Part shown: one piece after another, positions 21,131 to 21,272 of the stretch
Position numbering within the stretch: the first letter of the stretch is position 1
Layout: each line of letters starts with the position of its first letter
NCBI GenBank assembly: GCA_964454845.1
Contig: CAYVVS010000011.1
Location: 1 to 21,272 of the forward strand
Length of the DNA: 21,272 nucleotides
Source: GCA-016700035 sp964454845
Lineage (GTDB): Bacteria > Patescibacteriota > Saccharimonadia > CAILAD01 > GCA-016700035
Direction of reading: 5' to 3'
The notes under the pieces: model-generated
Database searches by the model: none
Seen by the model: the letters and a program-made list of their open reading frames with translations, nothing else
What the model was told of the DNA's origin: nothing
Program-made: the position numbers and the translations under genes

Positions 21131-21272
21131 AGTCCCGGAACCCGAAGGTTCCGGGGATGCAGTGCCAAGACTGCAAGATTTTGCCGGGGTGCTATTACCC
21201 CACAGTGCGGACGCGAGTGGTCAAGGCCGAAGCCTTTAGAAACCACAAGCGGCACTCCCGGCGCGCAGCGAC
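21118..21272 (+). CDS. Truncated Cys-rich ORF, cut by the window edge
   Basis: Fifty-one codons from the ATG at 21118, open to the right edge. It begins MNFGESRNPKVPGMQCQDCK. Cys16, Cys19 and Cys25 (CQDC...GC) suggest a zinc-binding or metal cluster site; a basic stretch follows (RNHKRHSRRA). No clear ribosome site is seen, and the start is enclosed by an inverted repeat. Codon use is GC-rich, like the divergent neighbour. I cannot name it, and it could still be a chance frame. Confidence 0.4.
   Translation, partial: MNFGESRNPKVPGMQCQDCKILPGCYYPTVRTRVVKAEAFRNHKRHSRRAA
21134..21155 (+). repeat. Perfect 9-bp hairpin with CGAA loop
   Basis: CCCGGAACC (21134-21142), CGAA, GGTTCCGGG (21147-21155), directly after the start of the Cys-rich ORF. 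No T-run follows, so it is not a normal terminator. Confidence 0.6.

Overview
The window looks like the chromosome of a Candidate Phyla Radiation bacterium, most likely Candidatus Saccharibacteria (TM7). The reasons are the compact layout, a zinc-free bL32, house-keeping genes with long acidic or basic tails, a MarP-like CvpA-protease, a surface protein ending in LAETG, and several promoters placed so close to the start codon that the mRNA should be leaderless. This assignment rests on gene content and style, not on a search. Code 11 fits: TGA ends the Nudix gene.

Left part (1-6268): the 5' end of an unknown gene, a membrane-anchored MarP-like serine protease, a LysE/GAP-like membrane protein, a YfeO-like ClC protein, a secreted GLUG/FN3 surface protein, a 52-residue membrane protein too short for ordinary ORF calling, and an alpha/beta hydrolase. 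Next (6269-6740) is a scar: the last 46 codons of what looks like a serine recombinase, an imperfect copy of the tRNA 3' end, and an intact tRNA-Gln(CUG).

Middle (6879-12309): a lipase-like hydrolase and a PurM-like protein, both visibly GC-richer and with Shine-Dalgarno sites; a DUF1801-type protein and a PrsW-type protease on overlapping divergent promoters; a GC-rich acyl-lipid desaturase; and a membrane-anchored CAP-domain protein.

Right part (12306-20669) is an almost continuous minus-strand information-processing block. In order of transcription it reads tmRNA, rpmF, nusB, Nudix, rnc, smc, rpsP, khpA, trmD, queA. A plus-strand zinc-knuckle gene with its own promoter and terminator sits between khpA and trmD, where rimM lies in many bacteria. 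The SMC protein is only 817 residues and shows no normal hinge. nusB and the Nudix gene overlap by about 190 bases in two frames. The tmRNA appears to carry a very short tag. At the right edge a small protein of the NLTxHAI type lies directly upstream of tmRNA, divergent from a truncated Cys-rich ORF, with three inverted repeats around the start of that ORF.

No CRISPR array, intact insertion sequence or rRNA is visible.
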